The position numbers and the translations under genes are program-made. DNA of 64,000 nucleotides from Leisingera sp. ANG-M1 (GTDB lineage: Bacteria; Pseudomonadota; Alphaproteobacteria; Rhodobacterales; Rhodobacteraceae): positions 124,001-188,000 of the forward strand of contig NZ_JWLC01000007.1 of NCBI RefSeq assembly GCF_000813745.1, read 5' to 3'. Below are positions 35,374-43,493 of the stretch, piece by piece. Each line of letters opens with the position of its first letter. Position 1 is the stretch's first letter. The notes under the pieces were generated by a model, which saw only the letters and a program-made list of their open reading frames with translations, did not search any database and was not told the origin of the DNA.

Positions 35374-36096
35374 TCAGACCCTCTTGCTCAGGTGGCGGGA
35401 GAAGCGCTCTTCCAATGCGTCACCGCCAAAGCGCACGAACTGGGCAAAGCAGTAATACAGCATCAGCGTGATCGCGAAGATCTCCACGGTGCGGAAATGC
35501 AGCTGGTTCTGCTGCACGCTGGCGTAGGTGATATCGACCAATGTAACGGCCGAGACCAGCGCGGTGGCCTTGATCAGCTCGATGGTGAGGTTGACCATGC
35601 CGGGGATCATGATGGCGATAGCCTGCGGCAGGATGATCCGAGTCATCCGGTTCCAGGGCGAGATGTTGAGTGCAATAGTTGCCTCGGTCTGGCCGCGCGG
35701 CACTGCGCCGATGGCACCGCGGGCAATCTCAGCACCATAGGCGCCGAAGTTCAGCCCGATGCCCAAAACACCCGCCAGCACCGGCGACATGGTGAGGCCG
35801 AACTCAGGCATCACGAAGAACAGCCAGAACAGGATCACCAGCAGCGAGGTGCCGCGGAAGACCTCGATATAGCCGACCGCCAGCCACAGCACCGCGCCCG
35901 AAGCCTTGGCCCGGGCAACACCGGCAATCAGCGACATAGCCATGAAGACAAGCCAGGACAGCACCGAAATCTGAACCGTCACCACCGCGCCCCTCAGGAT
36001 CGCAGGCAGAAACATCTTCAGCTCGGCAAAAGTCGCCACCGACAAGCCTGCCAAAAAGGCGGCCAAGCCAATGACAATGGCAATTCTTGGTACCAT
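35374..36096 (-). CDS. Polar amino-acid-type ABC transporter permease
   Basis: A 240-residue permease. The N-terminal helix is IAIVIGLAAFLAGLSVATFA; the HisM/GlnP pattern follows: VFRGTSLLVILFWLFFVMPEFG, EIARGAIGAVPRGQTEATIA and a C-terminal helix. It is the second pore subunit of the EhuCD-like pair. It follows the second binding protein after a 61-base gap containing a hairpin. Confidence 0.92.
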   Translation of the reverse strand: MVPRIAIVIGLAAFLAGLSVATFAELKMFLPAILRGAVVTVQISVLSWLVFMAMSLIAGVARAKASGAVLWLAVGYIEVFRGTSLLVILFWLFFVMPEFGLTMSPVLAGVLGIGLNFGAYGAEIARGAIGAVPRGQTEATIALNISPWNRMTRIILPQAIAIMIPGMVNLTIELIKATALVSAVTLVDITYASVQQNQLHFRTVEIFAITLMLYYCFAQFVRFGGDALEERFSRHLSKRV

Positions 36097-36118
36097 CCGG
36101 CCCTCCCCATCCGTTCAT

Positions 36119-36149
36119 GCCTCCCCCGGGTACAGGCCCCGGAGGAGGC
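36119..36149 (-). promoter_or_regulatory. Intra-operon hairpin after the second binding protein
   Basis: GCCTCCCCCGGG (36119-36130) pairs with CCCGGAGGAGGC (36138-36149) at 11 of 12 positions over a 7-base loop. It begins nine bases after the binding-protein stop, before the permease gene. Probably an attenuator or stabiliser. Confidence 0.75.
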
Positions 36150-36157
36150 TGTTGGTC

Positions 36158-37015
36158 TTAGCTGCCGCAGAGTTCGGCAGTGGCGCTGATCGGCAGTTCA
36201 TCGGCAGTCATGCCGTGTTCCTGCAGCAGCGCGATATGCGCGTCAGAACCGATGAATTTAGTCAACTCGGCGTTGAATGCTGCGACGAATTCAGCATCCG
36301 CCGGGCGGAAGGCAAACGCACCATGAGACACAGCAACATTGCCCGCCACCTCGGCAAAGGGCTCGGTGGACTCAATCGGCGCATCCGGCAGGCTGGCGAT
36401 AATCTGGCGCACGCCGGGGGCCGAGACCGCCCAAGCGTCGATGCGGCCCGCGCGCAGGGCAGCCACCCCGGTCGGGTTATCTGGCAGCTGCGAGATGCTG
36501 GCATCGCTCAGGCCCACCGCCTCGGCATAGCCTTTTTGTGCAGAGCCAGAGACCACGCCGATCTTCAGCCCCTGCTCGGCCACGGATTCATAGTTGGTGA
36601 CGCCCTTGGGGTTGCCCTTGGACACCACCATCGCCTGCTGGATGCCAAAGGTCGGCTCAGAGAACTGCACTTCGGCGCAGCGCTTGGGGGTGACGAACAT
36701 GCCCGCGGCCACCACATCGAAACGGTCGGCCTTGACGCCGGGGATCAGTGCGCCCCAATCGGTGGATTTCGCCTCGGCGATCTTACCGCCCATCGCGTCC
36801 AGCACAGCGCGCAGAGTTTCCACATCGGTGCCGGTCAGATTGCCGCTGTCGTCCTTATAAGCGTAGGGCTTGAAGTTGTAGAAGGCGACGCGCAGGCCCT
36901 CGCCCTTGGCGCGGTCCATCAGGCTTTCAGCATGGGCCGCCATTGCCGGCAGCATTGCCACGCTTGCCGCCAGGGCACCTTTCAGCACGGTTCTGCGGAT
37001 TTTGTTGAGTGTCAT
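36158..37015 (-). CDS. Polar amino-acid ABC transporter substrate-binding protein (EhuB-like), paralogue 2
   Basis: A 285-residue periplasmic receptor with a Sec signal (RRTVLKGALAASVAMLPAMAAHA). The SBP_bac_3 fold is seen in LRVAFYNFKPYAYKDDSGN, GALIPGVKADRFDVVAAGMF, TPKRCAEVQFSEPTFGIQQA and NPKGVTNYESVAEQG. Family features recall EhuB, the ectoine/hydroxyectoine receptor. It is clearly paralogous to the protein at 37857-38711, sharing FVTPKRC.EV.FSEPTFGIQ. Two receptors could widen the ligand range of one permease pair. Confidence 0.9.
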   Translation of the reverse strand: MTLNKIRRTVLKGALAASVAMLPAMAAHAESLMDRAKGEGLRVAFYNFKPYAYKDDSGNLTGTDVETLRAVLDAMGGKIAEAKSTDWGALIPGVKADRFDVVAAGMFVTPKRCAEVQFSEPTFGIQQAMVVSKGNPKGVTNYESVAEQGLKIGVVSGSAQKGYAEAVGLSDASISQLPDNPTGVAALRAGRIDAWAVSAPGVRQIIASLPDAPIESTEPFAEVAGNVAVSHGAFAFRPADAEFVAAFNAELTKFIGSDAHIALLQEHGMTADELPISATAELCGS

Positions 37016-37042
37016 GAGTATTCTCCCTGTTTTTTTGTGTCG

Positions 37043-37801
37043 TCAATTCGGTAGTTCACGCAGCAGCCGGCCATAGCCCGGCACGCCGCCCGTCACACCC
37101 AGCGAGGCCAGAATGTCCCAGGCCATTGCCTGGTTGCTGGATACCGTCGGCATGCCGGTTTCTGTTTCAATCCGCTCCAGCACCTCCAGCGACTGGAAAT
37201 CCGTGCAGGAGATAAAGGTAGCCTCCGCCCCCTCGCCGCCCAGCCGGGCTGCAGCTTCAAGGATCGCCTCAGGCCGGACCCGGCTGATATCTTCCGAGGC
37301 GGTGATGCCGAAGTCGAACCTGCGGTTGATGGCAAAGCCCGCTGCCTCGAATTGCGCCGCCATGCGGTCGGCGATTTCGAATTCGTAGGGCGTCACCAGG
37401 TTGATGCGGCGGGCGCCCAGGTGGCGCAGCGCACCTGAGGCGGCCTCCACCGGGTTCACCGCCAAGGCGCCGGGACTCACGGATTGGATAGCATCGCGGA
37501 TTGTCTCCGGTCCGATTGCAATCGTGCCCGAAGTGCAGCCGAAAATGACCGCATCCAGCGCCACCTCCGGGTTCAGCAGCTGGGCGGCTTCCGCCAGTTG
37601 CGGCACCATCTTTGCCAGCTGCTCCATCGTGCAATCGCCGCCAAAGGCGATGCGGGTGGTGAAGGTCAGCACCTCCGGCGGCAGCAGCAGCCCCAGGTCG
37701 CGTTCGATCACCTGATCATTGGCCAGCGCCAGCACACCCACGCGGAACGGGCCGGGGCTGTCGCCCAGCACGGTCTCTGTCAGCGGGGTCTGGTCTTGCA
37801 T
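37043..37801 (-). CDS. Asp/Glu racemase / arylmalonate-decarboxylase family protein (EutA-like)
   Basis: A 252-residue protein. Two cysteine sites typical of the family are visible: FGCTSGTIAIGPETI near residue 84 and ISCTDFQSLEVLERIE near 195; SNQAMAWDILA follows. The group includes maleate isomerase, arylmalonate decarboxylase and EutA of ectoine utilisation. It probably isomerises or racemises an imported stereoisomer. I placed the start at ATG 37801, preceded by GGAAGG; the longer frame to 37915 would overlap the upstream binding protein and hairpin. It sits between two receptor genes, an unusual position. Confidence 0.84.
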   Translation of the reverse strand: MQDQTPLTETVLGDSPGPFRVGVLALANDQVIERDLGLLLPPEVLTFTTRIAFGGDCTMEQLAKMVPQLAEAAQLLNPEVALDAVIFGCTSGTIAIGPETIRDAIQSVSPGALAVNPVEAASGALRHLGARRINLVTPYEFEIADRMAAQFEAAGFAINRRFDFGITASEDISRVRPEAILEAAARLGGEGAEATFISCTDFQSLEVLERIETETGMPTVSSNQAMAWDILASLGVTGGVPGYGRLLRELPN

Positions 37802-37833
37802 CGTCACCTTCCGGCCTTGAGCAGTCAGTGGAT

Positions 37834-37849
37834 GGGGCCCGCAGGCCCC
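37834..37849 (-). promoter_or_regulatory. Intra-operon hairpin after the first binding protein
   Basis: GGGGCC (37834-37839) and GGCCCC (37844-37849) form a 6-bp stem with a CGCA loop, eight bases after the receptor stop and before the racemase-family gene. Confidence 0.55.
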
Positions 37850-37856
37850 GCCCGGG

Positions 37857-38711
37857 TTAGCCTTTGCAAAGATCGGCGGTGCTGCGCGACGGCAGCTCGC
37901 TGGGCTGCAGCCCATGCGCTTCCATGATCTTCAGGTGTTCCGGCGTGCCGATGAACGCGGCCAGCTTGGCGTTGAACGCCGCGACAAAAGCCGCTTCATC
38001 CGGGCGCACCGCATAGGCGCCATGCGGGCTGGCGGGTTTGCCATCCACCTCGGCAAAAGGCTGCAGCATTTCAAATTCGCCGCCGTCATTGCTGGCCACT
38101 GCCAGCCGGGCACCCGGCGCATCGATGGCAAAGGCATCCGCCCGGCCCGCGCGCACGGCCGCTAGCCCGGTCGGGGTATCCGGCACCTGCATGATGCTGG
38201 CCTCTTGGACGCCAACACTCTTTGCCCAGTCAACCTGTGCGGTGCCAGAGATCGCTGCCATGGTCACGCCCGCCTCGCGCACGCTTTCGTATTCGGTCAG
38301 GCCAGAGGGGTTGCCGTTTTTCACCACCAGCGCCTGCTGTATGCCGAACGTCGGCTCGGAAAACGCCACTTCGTTGCAGCGCTTGGGGGTGACGAACATC
38401 GCGGCCGCCACGATATCGAACCGGTCCGCCTTCAGCCCCGGGATCAGGTTGCCCCATTCGGTCGAGGTCTCAGAGGCGATGCTCAGGCCCATTTCGCCCA
38501 GCACATGGCGCAGGATTTCCACCTGCTCGCCGATCACCTTGCCCTCGCCATCGACATAGGCGAAGGGGGCAAAGTTGTAATAGGCGACGCGCAGGCCATC
38601 CGCCTTGCCGCGGTCTTCCAGCGTCTCGGCCGTGCCCATCGCGGGCACTCCGGCAAATGCAGCAGCCGCCACTGTCTTGAGCAGTGTCCGGCGCAATCCG
38701 TTGAATTTCAT
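37857..38711 (-). CDS. Polar amino-acid ABC transporter substrate-binding protein (EhuB-like), paralogue 1
   Basis: A 284-residue periplasmic receptor. It has an N-terminal signal (MKFNGLRRTLLKTVAAAAFAG, cleavage near the GTA of AMGTAE) and then the SBP_bac_3 pattern LRVAYYNFAPFAYVDGEGK, FVTPKRCNEVAFSEPTFGIQ and NPSGLTEYESVREAG. It shares most blocks with the receptor at 36158-37015, so the pair arose by duplication, and the racemase-family gene now lies between them. I trimmed the start to ATG 38711, because the upstream part is polar and lacks a signal. Confidence 0.9.
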   Translation of the reverse strand: MKFNGLRRTLLKTVAAAAFAGVPAMGTAETLEDRGKADGLRVAYYNFAPFAYVDGEGKVIGEQVEILRHVLGEMGLSIASETSTEWGNLIPGLKADRFDIVAAAMFVTPKRCNEVAFSEPTFGIQQALVVKNGNPSGLTEYESVREAGVTMAAISGTAQVDWAKSVGVQEASIMQVPDTPTGLAAVRAGRADAFAIDAPGARLAVASNDGGEFEMLQPFAEVDGKPASPHGAYAVRPDEAAFVAAFNAKLAAFIGTPEHLKIMEAHGLQPSELPSRSTADLCKG

Positions 38712-38772
38712 TGTTTCCTCCCTTGGTGCGGCGCCACGGGTCTCCCCGTGACGCCAATGGTTCGCATCCGCA

Positions 38773-39936
38773 TCAAGCTTCGATGACCGGGATCTCCCAT
38801 TCGGCAACCGGCGCCGACAGCAGGTCCGGCTCGCCTTCCGTCACCGCCCAGTTATCCTCGGCGTTGATGAAGCCCAGCTCGTTCGAGAAATTCGGGTTGC
38901 AGGCAAAGACGTTGCCAACCTCGAAGGTGATATCCTCAAACGCCGCCAGCGACGGGTATTCGGTGGTCTCGATGCCGACGCCGTGGCCGACCCGGCCGAC
39001 GCCCATGGTCTTGAGCCCGCGCTCGGACAGGTATTTGTCGACCACCTCGATCACATGCGCCGGGGTGTTGCCCGCGGTCAGCTGCATGTTGCAGTCATGG
39101 CGCAGCTGCATGGCCCAGGTGTAGAATTCACTAAGCGCATCCGAGGGTTTGCCGATGGAGGCGGTCCGCGCCAGGTCGGACCAGTAGCCCTTGTAGCTGA
39201 CGCCCACATCGAAGCCGAGGGTCTCACCCTTCTGGATCACCCGGTCGGTCGGCAGCAGCACAATGCCCTTTTCATTGGCACCGGACAGCACGCACAGCAG
39301 CGAGATCTTCTCAGCTCCGTTGGCAATCAGGTTCTGACGCAGGATCTGGGCGACCTCGTTTTCGGTCATGCCCGCGCGCACCTCCTGGAAGGTCTTCTTC
39401 TGCGCTTCGGCAGAAATGATCGAGGCGCGGCGCAGGTATTCGATTTCCTGCGGCGACTTCACGTTGCGCACCTTCAGGATGATGTCGGCGGCGTCGATGA
39501 AGTCTGCCTCCGGCAGGCCCTTCATCACTTCCTGCAGGCCCAGGTAGGAAATGCCCAGATACTGCTCGCGGCCCAGTTCGGCGCCGATGCGGGCTTTGCT
39601 GAGGCCCAGATCCTTCAGCACGCCGATGATGAACTCGGGATGGCCCATCAGCCCGCCGGTGGTGCGGATGTCGGTGATGAAGGAGGTCTGCTCCACCTGC
39701 GCAACTTCGAACGGCATGGTGATCAGGGTCGGGTCGCCATCCTTGGGCAGAATGAACATGTAGGAGCGGATCTTGTCCACGGCGCACTGCTCGGAGCGGT
39801 GGCCGGTGTAATACTGATAGTTCAGCCGTTCGGTGATCAGCATGGCGTCGAGGTTTTTCTCGGCCATCAGCGCACGGGTTTTGGCGTAGCGCGCTTCGAA
39901 CTCTTCTTTGGTGAAATCTGCGTATGGGGCTGTCAT
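38773..39936 (-). CDS. M24 pita-bread-fold hydrolase (Xaa-Pro peptidase/creatinase/EutD-like)
   Basis: A 387-residue protein. The creatinase N-domain spans ~10-150 and the M24 catalytic domain ~160-375. Metal ligands aligned by eye are Asp243 (GFDVG), Asp254 (WSDLAR), His318 (VGHGVG) and Glu360 (NAEDNW). The ligand Glu of the usual EPG motif is Asn347 (ACNPNF), so metal binding may be reduced or lost, as in creatinase and ectoine hydrolase (DoeA/EutD), which are non-peptidase members. It probably cleaves a C-N bond in a small guanidino, amidine or imide substrate. It is the first gene of the ten-gene operon, 43 bases downstream of an ATAATATATTAT operator. Confidence 0.83.
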   Translation of the reverse strand: MTAPYADFTKEEFEARYAKTRALMAEKNLDAMLITERLNYQYYTGHRSEQCAVDKIRSYMFILPKDGDPTLITMPFEVAQVEQTSFITDIRTTGGLMGHPEFIIGVLKDLGLSKARIGAELGREQYLGISYLGLQEVMKGLPEADFIDAADIILKVRNVKSPQEIEYLRRASIISAEAQKKTFQEVRAGMTENEVAQILRQNLIANGAEKISLLCVLSGANEKGIVLLPTDRVIQKGETLGFDVGVSYKGYWSDLARTASIGKPSDALSEFYTWAMQLRHDCNMQLTAGNTPAHVIEVVDKYLSERGLKTMGVGRVGHGVGIETTEYPSLAAFEDITFEVGNVFACNPNFSNELGFINAEDNWAVTEGEPDLLSAPVAEWEIPVIEA

Positions 39937-39971
39937 GTCGTACCTTACACGAGCTGTGTTTGCGTGCCGCC

Positions 39972-39990
39972 ATACTAGATAATATATTAT
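39972..39990. promoter_or_regulatory. GntR-type operator copy 2, upstream of the M24/ABC operon
   Basis: ATACTAGATAATATATTAT, containing the 12-base palindrome at 39979-39990. The same 19 bases recur at 40269-40287 in the same orientation. On the minus strand TTGCCC could serve as a -35 with the palindrome covering the -10 region, 43 bases before the M24 start. Confidence 0.75.
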
Positions 39991-40268
39991 TCAGGGCAAG
40001 AAATTTCTGCAAATTGAGCAGAAGCAGTATCCGCAATGGGGTAATTGCCCAAGAAAACAGGGCCTCTCAGCGCGCACCCTCCTCAGCCGCGCAATCTGCC
40101 GAAACAGGCGGCGCCCCGAAGAATCACAGGATCGAACCTGCAATCCGGCAAGGCTGATTCTCAAAACGGCATCCCGGCGGAAGCGGCAGGTGAACTGCCG
40201 CCCGGCCTTGCTGCGCAGGGCCAATCCGGCGCTTTTACGCGGGCTGTCACAACGCTTGACGCCACTTG
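39991..40268. other. Central part of the divergent intergenic region
   Basis: No gene is recognised here. It separates the two operator copies (297 bases apart). At its right end TTGACG (40256-40261) is a convincing -35 for the plus-strand operon, with the -10 inside the palindrome (TATATT, 40280-40285, 18-base spacing). Confidence 0.5.
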
Positions 40269-40288
40269 ATACTAGATAATATATTATC
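40269..40288. promoter_or_regulatory. GntR-type operator copy 3, upstream of the cyclodeaminase operon
   Basis: It holds the same 19 bases as copy 2 plus C, so GATAATATATTATC (40275-40288) is a perfect 14-base palindrome. It overlaps the predicted -10 element and ends 30 bases before the TTG start at 40319, an ideal place for repression. Confidence 0.8.
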
Positions 40289-40318
40289 CAGCAAAACCGG
40301 CAGCGGGAGGATAGCCAG

Positions 40319-41248
40319 TTGAAACTCTTCACCGACAGCGACATGCAGGCCGCCCTGCCCTGGGAGGCGCTGATTTCCGAACTGAAGGAGGCCTTTGCCA
40401 AAGGCGTCTCGCAGCCCCTGCGCACTGCGCATGCGGTGCCGGTGCCGGGCGAGCCGGATGCCTCCTTCCTGGCGATGCCCGCCTGGGAGGAAGGCGGCAA
40501 GCTGGCGGTGAAGATCTTGTTCATCGCCCCCGGAAACTCGGCCCGCAACCTGCCCGCAGTGAACGCCAGCGTGATGGTCTTCGACGCGGTGACCGGCCAG
40601 GCCGAAGCAGTGATGGAAGGCGGCGAGCTGACCGCGCGCCGCACTGCCGCCACCTCTGCCCTCGCCGCAGATCAGATGGCGCGCAAAGATGCAAAATCGC
40701 TGCTGATCGTCGGCGCGGGCACCATCGCAGGAAACCTGATCCCGGCCCACCGCGCAGTTCGCGACTATGAAACGGTCAAGATCTGGGCCCGCCGCCCCGA
40801 GCAGGCCCAGGCGCTGGCCGGTCAGTTCGACGAGGCCGTCACCGTGGCCACCGATCTGGACGCCGCCGTCGCAGAGGCAGATGTGATCGCCGCCGCAACC
40901 ATCACCAACGAGCCGCTGATCAAGGGTGCGCTGCTGAAAGACGGCGCGCATCTGGATCTGGTCGGCGGCTTCACGACTGAGATGCGCGAAGCCGACAGCG
41001 AGGCGCTGAAACGCGCCGCCGGCGGCATCATCGTTGACACCTATGATGGCGCCATGGCCGAGGCCGGCGACATCACCCAGCCGCTTGCTGAGGGCACCAT
41101 CACCCGCGCTGACATCGTGGGCGACATGGCCGAGTTGTGCCGCGGCGAGGCGCAGCCGCGCACCTCGGACAGCCAAATCACCGTTTTCAAATCCGTGGGG
41201 GCCGCGATCGAGGATTTTACCGCCGCCCGCATGGCCGCCGCATCCTGA
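40319..41248 (+). CDS. Ornithine cyclodeaminase / mu-crystallin family protein (EutC-like)
   Basis: A 309-residue enzyme. The N-terminal part shows the OCD pattern (KLAVKILFIAPGN, GGELTARRTAATSALAADQM), then the Rossmann motif VGAGTIAGNL near 140 and LVGGFTTEMREAD near 220. OCD-family proteins act as lyases, imine reductases or amino-acid dehydrogenases; EutC in ectoine clusters belongs here. The start is TTG 40319 with GGGAGG (40305-40310) eight bases upstream. It is the first gene of the five-gene plus-strand operon. Confidence 0.88.
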   Translation: MKLFTDSDMQAALPWEALISELKEAFAKGVSQPLRTAHAVPVPGEPDASFLAMPAWEEGGKLAVKILFIAPGNSARNLPAVNASVMVFDAVTGQAEAVMEGGELTARRTAATSALAADQMARKDAKSLLIVGAGTIAGNLIPAHRAVRDYETVKIWARRPEQAQALAGQFDEAVTVATDLDAAVAEADVIAAATITNEPLIKGALLKDGAHLDLVGGFTTEMREADSEALKRAAGGIIVDTYDGAMAEAGDITQPLAEGTITRADIVGDMAELCRGEAQPRTSDSQITVFKSVGAAIEDFTAARMAAAS

Positions 41249-41265
41249 ACCTGACTGGAAAGACA

Positions 41266-42450
41266 ATGACTGATTTCAGATTCGCCCGCCGCTCTGCCAT
41301 TCTTGGCAAATCGGTGTTTGACCACGCGCCGGGCACCATCGCCCTCAATTCCGGCGCCGCCTACCCGCCCTGCCTGCCCGACGTGGTGCGCGAGGCGACC
41401 GAGGCCGTGGGCCCCCTGCGCGAAGAAGCCATGCAATACGCGCCGCTGATGGGCCTCGACGATCTGCGTGACGAGATCTGCAATTTCGTCGCCGAGGATG
41501 GCATCAAGGCCTCCCGCGAAAACGTGCTGGTCACCTACGGCTCCAAAAGCGCCTTTGATCTTGCCCTGCGCACCTTCTGCGAGGCCGGCGACACCGTGAT
41601 CGTCACCCGCCCGACCTATATGACCGCCGTCCACATCATGCGCACCCACAACGTGCGTTTCCTGGACATCGGCCAGGACGAGGAAGGCTTCTGCGCCGAC
41701 GAGCTGGAAGAAAAGCTGCAGCGGATGGAAAACAACGCCGAGCAGATGCCCAAGCTGCTGTTCGACGTGCCGGACTTCCACAACCCGACCGGCATCACCA
41801 CTTCGCTGGCGCGGCGCAAGAAAATGCTGGCGCTGGCGCAGCGCTATAACTTCGTGATCTGCGAGGACGACCCCTACCGCCGTATCCGCTTTGAGGGCGA
41901 GGTGATCCCCTCGATCAAGTCGATGGACACCACCGGCCATGTGATCAGCCTCGGCACCGTCTCGAAAATCCTCGCCCCCGGCCTGCGTGTCGGCTGGGCC
42001 ATCGGCGATGCCGGCGTGATCCGCCGCATGGCAATGCAAAAGGCCGACGGCGGCTCCAACGCCTTTGCCCAGCGCATCGTGGTGCAGCTGATGCAGTCCA
42101 ACAAGATGGCGCATCACATCGACGAGATGATCCACCAGATGCGCATTCACCGCGATGCGATGATCGAGGCCTTTGCCGAACACATCCCCGAAGCCACCAT
42201 CAAGGCCCCCAAAGGCGGCTATTTCCTTTGGGCGACCCTGCCCGAAGGCACCGATACCGAGCGCCTGGTCGAACTGGGCATTGAGGAAGGCGTCGAGGTC
42301 TCCTCGGGCCGCCTCAGCTTCCCCAATGACGATCCCGGCAACTGCATCCGCATGGCCTACAGCTTCATCACCGTGGACGACATCAAGGACGGCATCGCCA
42401 AACTCGGCGCCGCCTGGCGCAAACTCCAATCCCAAGCTCAAGCGGCATAA
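41266..42450 (+). CDS. PLP-dependent class I/II aminotransferase
   Basis: A 394-residue fold-type I aminotransferase. Seen are the substrate loop YAPLMGLDDLRDEICNF, cofactor residues in YGSKSAFDLALRTF, DVPDFHNPTGITTSLARR near 165, the tyrosine site CEDDPYRR, and the PLP lysine in LGTVSKILAPGLRVGW near 238. It resembles 2-aminoadipate/MocR-type aminotransferases but has no DNA-binding domain. It would transaminate a diamino- or amino-acid intermediate to a semialdehyde or oxo acid. In classical eut clusters a threonine-dehydratase-like EutB sits next to eutC; here this aminotransferase takes that place. GGAAAG precedes ATG 41266. Confidence 0.9.
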   Translation: MTDFRFARRSAILGKSVFDHAPGTIALNSGAAYPPCLPDVVREATEAVGPLREEAMQYAPLMGLDDLRDEICNFVAEDGIKASRENVLVTYGSKSAFDLALRTFCEAGDTVIVTRPTYMTAVHIMRTHNVRFLDIGQDEEGFCADELEEKLQRMENNAEQMPKLLFDVPDFHNPTGITTSLARRKKMLALAQRYNFVICEDDPYRRIRFEGEVIPSIKSMDTTGHVISLGTVSKILAPGLRVGWAIGDAGVIRRMAMQKADGGSNAFAQRIVVQLMQSNKMAHHIDEMIHQMRIHRDAMIEAFAEHIPEATIKAPKGGYFLWATLPEGTDTERLVELGIEEGVEVSSGRLSFPNDDPGNCIRMAYSFITVDDIKDGIAKLGAAWRKLQSQAQAA

Positions 42451-42467
42451 AAAGAAGGAATATTCCC

Positions 42468-43493
42468 ATGCCCTGCCCCAAAGTCTCCCTCGCCCCCAGC
42501 TGCGAGATCGATCTGGACGCCGAAGGCAAACAGCACGGCTACGTGCGCATCCAGTTCTCCTCGGACCGCTCCGCCTACGGCTGGCTGCCGATGCCGATCA
42601 TGTCGATCAAGAACGGCGACGGCCCCGTCGCGGTGGTGATCGGCGCCAACCATGGCGACGAGTACGAAGGCGTGTCGATCTGCAACGGCCTCTACCAGGA
42701 GCTTGAGCCTGAAGACATCAAAGGCCAGATCATCTTCCTGCCCGCGGCCAACGCGCCGGCCTTCTATGCCGGCCGCCGCACCTCGCCGCTCGACTGGACC
42801 GGCGAAGCTAACCTGAACCGGATGTTCCCGGGCAACCAGTACGGCTCCCCGACCGAGATGATCGCCTGGTACATCACCAACCACATCGTGCCGCGCGGCG
42901 ATGCCTTCTTTGACCTGCACTCGGCCGGCAAATCCATCGATCACCACCCCTCGGTCAAAATCCGTCTGATGGGCGACGCCCAAAAAGACGCGATGCAGAT
43001 GAAATTCCTGGAACTCTTCGGCGCGCCCCTGGGCATCGTCGGCGACCGGGTGCATGAGACCACCCTGTCGGGCGAGATCCTGCCGCAAGACAAAATCTAC
43101 CTGTCGACCGAACTGGGCGGCGCCGGCAAGATCCGCCCGTGGATCCGCGAATTCGGCTTCAACGGCATGAAGCGCTGCATGCGGGAAATGGGCCTCTTCG
43201 TCAAAGACGAGCACCTGCCCGAGCCTGAGCACAAGGTTGCGCTCAAGGCGATGCAGACCGGCGACCACTACATCTTTGCAGGCAAGGACGGCATGTTCGA
43301 GCCGGTTGTCAATCTGGGCGACGTGGTCGAAGACGGCCAGCTGGCCGGCTACATCTGGAACCTGAAAGAGCCATGGGAAAAGCCGGAAGAGCTGCATTTC
43401 AACAAAGGCGGCGTGGTGTTCTGCAAACGCACGCCAGCGCTCTGCGAAATCGGCGATACGCTGTTCTTCACCCTCAGCGATTATGAAGGCTGA
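42468..43493 (+). CDS. AstE/AspA-family deacylase (DoeB/EutE-like N-acyl-diamino-acid deacetylase)
   Basis: A 341-residue zinc hydrolase of the succinylglutamate desuccinylase/aspartoacylase family. Zinc ligands are His62 and Glu65 (ANHGDEYEG) and His151 (DLHSAGK); NLNRMFPG near 116 is the substrate-binding Arg block. The N-terminal DLDAEGKQHGYVRIQFSSD matches the DoeB pattern (N-acetyl-L-2,4-diaminobutyrate deacetylase). It probably removes an acyl group from an N-acyl diamino acid in the cytoplasm. AAGGAA precedes the start. The stop overlaps the next start by 11 bases. Confidence 0.88.
   Translation: MPCPKVSLAPSCEIDLDAEGKQHGYVRIQFSSDRSAYGWLPMPIMSIKNGDGPVAVVIGANHGDEYEGVSICNGLYQELEPEDIKGQIIFLPAANAPAFYAGRRTSPLDWTGEANLNRMFPGNQYGSPTEMIAWYITNHIVPRGDAFFDLHSAGKSIDHHPSVKIRLMGDAQKDAMQMKFLELFGAPLGIVGDRVHETTLSGEILPQDKIYLSTELGGAGKIRPWIREFGFNGMKRCMREMGLFVKDEHLPEPEHKVALKAMQTGDHYIFAGKDGMFEPVVNLGDVVEDGQLAGYIWNLKEPWEKPEELHFNKGGVVFCKRTPALCEIGDTLFFTLSDYEG

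Noticed and set aside
39991-40268. Small genes in the divergent region
   Set aside because: Short frames exist on both strands, but none has a ribosome site or family motif.
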